Part shown: in pieces, positions 41,226-43,049 of the stretch
Numbering within the stretch: position 1 is the first letter of the stretch
Layout of the letters: each line of letters starts with the position of its first letter
Assembly (NCBI GenBank): GCA_016872875.1
Contig: VGYW01000010.1
Location: 1 to 43,049 of the forward strand
Length of the DNA: 43,049 nt
Source of the DNA: Planctomycetota bacterium
GTDB taxonomy: Bacteria; Planctomycetota; PUPC01; DSUN01
Reading direction: 5' to 3'
Translations under genes and position numbers: made by a program
The notes under the pieces: generated by a model
The model's input: only the letters and a program-made list of their open reading frames with translations
The model's database searches: none
What the model was told of the DNA's origin: nothing

Positions 41226-42617
41226 TCAGAAGCCAATGAGATCCCTTTCGAGCTTCTTCTGGAGTTCACCGAGTGCGCGTTGGGCTACCCGCGCGCCGCT
41301 GGTGCCGGGGTAGCGTTCCACGGCAGTCCTGTACATCGCTACGGCCTGTGCGTGCTTCCCCCTGAGGGCGAGCATGGCACCCGCGTTGTAGTAAGCGCCA
41401 GCCTTGGCGTCACGGGAAGTGGTAGTCCGTGCGTAGTCCATCAGCGCCTGCACGGCCTCATCGCCGCGGCCTGCATTCAGGAGCGCAGTAGGAAGGCCCA
41501 TGTATGCCATGTTCCATGCTGTGCTTCCTATTGGGGCCTCCCGAAGCACAGCTTGGTACGTCTGGATCGCTTGAGCAGGTTGGCGGATGGCCCCGTAGTG
41601 ATCGCCAACCATGACCAGAGCAACCCATGCTGGGTGGCTCCCCCGGTAGCGCCCCACAACTATGTCGCAGTAGCTCACGCCCATGAGCTTGTCACGTTCT
41701 CTGAACAGCCTGGCGGCCTCCTGCAGGATGATGCCGGCCGTTGCGCTCTCTCCTGTTGCCTGGGCGTCGGCAGGGTCGCGGCCCTCCTTGCTGATGGCCT
41801 CAGATGTCACCCTCCTTCCCAGAGCATCCGCATAGGCCAGGAACGCCTCCTGCGCCTTCTGAGGGTCAGCCATCTCCGCGTGGCAACGTGAGAGGAGGAG
41901 GAGGGCGCCCTCCATCTCCCTTGTGCCTCGTGAGCGCTCGATAAAGGCCCGCGCAGCGGCCACCACTTCTTCCAGCGCCACGGTTCCCGGGTGCTCGGAC
42001 GCCTTCGCCCTCTCAAACTCGGCCTCAAGGAGTGCGAGCGCCGCCTTGGCGTCTTTGGCTGTTCGGACAGCTTCCTCCGCGCTGGGTTTGGGCGCCATCG
42101 ACGCCTCTGCAACCACGAGCGAAACCTGCGCCTCCCGCAAAAGTTCTACGGGCCGCGGGACGGGGGGATCACCCTTGGGCGCGGTCTGGGCCACTTCCGG
42201 GAGCCGGCCGGTGGCCTCCCTCTCGCGCCGCGCCCCAAAGGTGAACCAGTACACCACGCCGGCAGTGACGAGGAGGACCGCCGCAGCACTCGTGACGATG
42301 CGCCGCAGGAGGCGACGCCGGCGGAAGCGCTTTTCTTCTTCCTCAAGCGCGAGTTCCTGGAGCTTCAAGCGCACCGCGGCCATTACCCGGCTGCGGGTGG
42401 TGAACAGAACTTCTTGCGGGACCTGGACTTGGAAAGGGGATCGAAGGGCGTCGGCGATCGCGCGGAGCTGCTCGAAGCGCTCGCGGCACCCGGGGCAGGC
42501 CGCTAGGTGTTCCTCGGCCTGCGCGCACTCCTCCTGGGACAGCTCGCCTTGAGTCGCTATTGCGTACTCTGTCACAAGGTCACGCAGCCGCTCGCCGTGC
42601 TCTTGTCCGCCAGTCAT
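41226..42617 (-). CDS. Zinc-finger anti-sigma-factor-like membrane protein with TPR region
   Basis: The 463-residue protein has an N-terminal zf-HC2 type motif (ECAQAEEHLAACPGC, Cys-x5-His-x3-Cys-x2-Cys), as in anti-sigma factors of ECF sigma systems. A single transmembrane helix follows (about 115-133: IVTSAAAVLLVTAGVVYWF) after an Arg-rich stretch that marks the cytoplasmic side. The C-terminal two thirds is a periplasmic TPR-like region (VLREAPIGSTAWNMAY, AGAMLALRGKHAQAVAMY). This implies a cytoplasmic sigma-binding end and a periplasmic sensor or scaffold. The cognate sigma gene would usually precede it but lies outside the window if it exists. GGAGG stands 9 bases before ATG 42617. Confidence 0.83.
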   Translation of the reverse strand: MTGGQEHGERLRDLVTEYAIATQGELSQEECAQAEEHLAACPGCRERFEQLRAIADALRSPFQVQVPQEVLFTTRSRVMAAVRLKLQELALEEEEKRFRRRRLLRRIVTSAAAVLLVTAGVVYWFTFGARREREATGRLPEVAQTAPKGDPPVPRPVELLREAQVSLVVAEASMAPKPSAEEAVRTAKDAKAALALLEAEFERAKASEHPGTVALEEVVAAARAFIERSRGTREMEGALLLLSRCHAEMADPQKAQEAFLAYADALGRRVTSEAISKEGRDPADAQATGESATAGIILQEAARLFRERDKLMGVSYCDIVVGRYRGSHPAWVALVMVGDHYGAIRQPAQAIQTYQAVLREAPIGSTAWNMAYMGLPTALLNAGRGDEAVQALMDYARTTTSRDAKAGAYYNAGAMLALRGKHAQAVAMYRTAVERYPGTSGARVAQRALGELQKKLERDLIGF

Positions 42618-43049
42618 GCCGCCAGCCTCCGATCGCTCCCTCCACATATATGTCGCGCGAAAAGCCAAGATGTACCATTTGGAAAACGAAAAAAAGTGAA
42701 AATTTTCTTCGCGAGCATGCCCGCGTGCGCCTAAGTCACGTGAAACCAAGAGCTTACGCGCAGGTGGCCGTAAACATTCGTCGAAGCCGTTGGGTATGAT
42801 GGGCGTCAAGAGGAGAGGAGGGAGCGGAAGTCGAGGGCGAGGGGGTAGCGGGTTTCGGTGCCTGACACAATGCCCATGCTATAGACACAAGTGCTTGTGT
42901 ATCAATGACTTAGAAAACACTTGGGAACGTCCCAAGTTCTTGAGCCTCCCCGGGCGACGCTCTCCGCGCCGCGGGAACGCAAAGGCGAACTCGCCTCTGG
43001 GGGACCAGTCCCCCAGACCCCCTGGGATTTATCGCATTCGGCCACCGGC
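42618..43049. other. 432-bp upstream region of the anti-sigma-like gene
   Basis: An AT-rich segment (42650-42720, with CATATATG and A/T runs) could hold the promoter of the minus-strand gene at 42617. The distal part holds GTTTCGGTGCCTGACAC (42854 region, also seen inverted near 38289) and the 38-bp inverted copy. No gene is seen. Confidence 0.5.
42998..43035 (-). repeat. 38-bp sequence, copy 2 of an inverted pair
   Basis: Reverse complement of 24954-24991, located at the window edge. Confidence 0.85.

Noticed and set aside
1..43049. tRNA, rRNA or riboswitch
   Set aside because: No cloverleaf with GTTCGA-type arm, rRNA core or known riboswitch pattern was noticed; this was by eye and tRNAscan or Infernal would be decisive.

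Overview
The window is GC-rich, densely coding bacterial DNA from a genome whose set of families points to Planctomycetota or a close PVC relative. The reasons are many twin-arginine (Tat)-exported Gfo/Idh/MocA oxidoreductases, a planctomycete-style FecR domain, secreted PQQ-propeller, FG-GAP and HEAT proteins, a squalene-hopene-cyclase-like enzyme and an ORF6N gene. No rRNA, tRNA, CRISPR array, integrase or transposase was seen. The first gene is cut by the window edge.

Layout. 1-8632 (+): 3' part of a squalene-hopene-cyclase-like gene, PQQ beta-propeller protein, GT4 glycosyltransferase, and an ABC exporter pair (LolD/MacB-like ATPase plus a very long FtsX-type permease). 8761-11819 (-): secreted repeat protein with a Pro/Ala tail, and folC. 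11988-12571 (+): an overlapping DUF6883/DUF4926-type pair. 12627-20365 (+): sugar-metabolism-like block with a TIM-barrel isomerase, three Gfo/Idh proteins, an FG-GAP protein, an ORF6N gene and ApbE. 20366-21099: palindromes and an untracked 54-residue gene. 21103-24629 (-): a Gfo/Idh protein lacking the usual catalytic Lys and two Tat-exported TIM-barrel paralogues. 24630-26253: degraded patch (VapB antitoxin with a truncated VapC, FecR remnant). 26309-31925 (+): Gfo/Idh, HEAT-repeat protein and a family PL11 rhamnogalacturonan lyase. 32943-37755 (+): [NiFe]-hydrogenase small and large subunits, maturation protease, MetV and MetF. 38261-42617 (-): four secreted or membrane proteins, including a zinc-finger anti-sigma-like TPR protein.

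Two things stand out. First, the DNA is full of short low-complexity elements. Most are tandem words of 7, 8 or 9 bp, often followed by the complementary words so that the whole forms a hairpin; others are GC-rich hyphenated palindromes. At least a dozen unrelated word families occur, between genes and also in frame inside enzymes (cyclase, glycosyltransferase, ABC permease, FolC, ApbE, hydrogenase protease). Some make up signal-peptide or start regions. One hairpin family has a covarying base pair. The architecture resembles cyanobacterial STRR heptamers combined with Rickettsia palindromic elements (RPE), but the words differ.

Second, the hydrogenase-MetVF cluster suggests a cytoplasmic H2-linked methylene-tetrahydrofolate reductase. 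The hydrogenase small subunit has no Tat signal and appears to carry three [4Fe-4S] clusters. It lies next to the Cys-rich MetV with no Hdr or Rnf partner in the window.

The carbohydrate genes (PL11 lyase, several Gfo/Idh enzymes, sugar isomerase, FG-GAP protein) fit degradation of pectin-like or other plant and algal polysaccharides. That is inference from families; no SusC/D pair or sugar transporter is present here.
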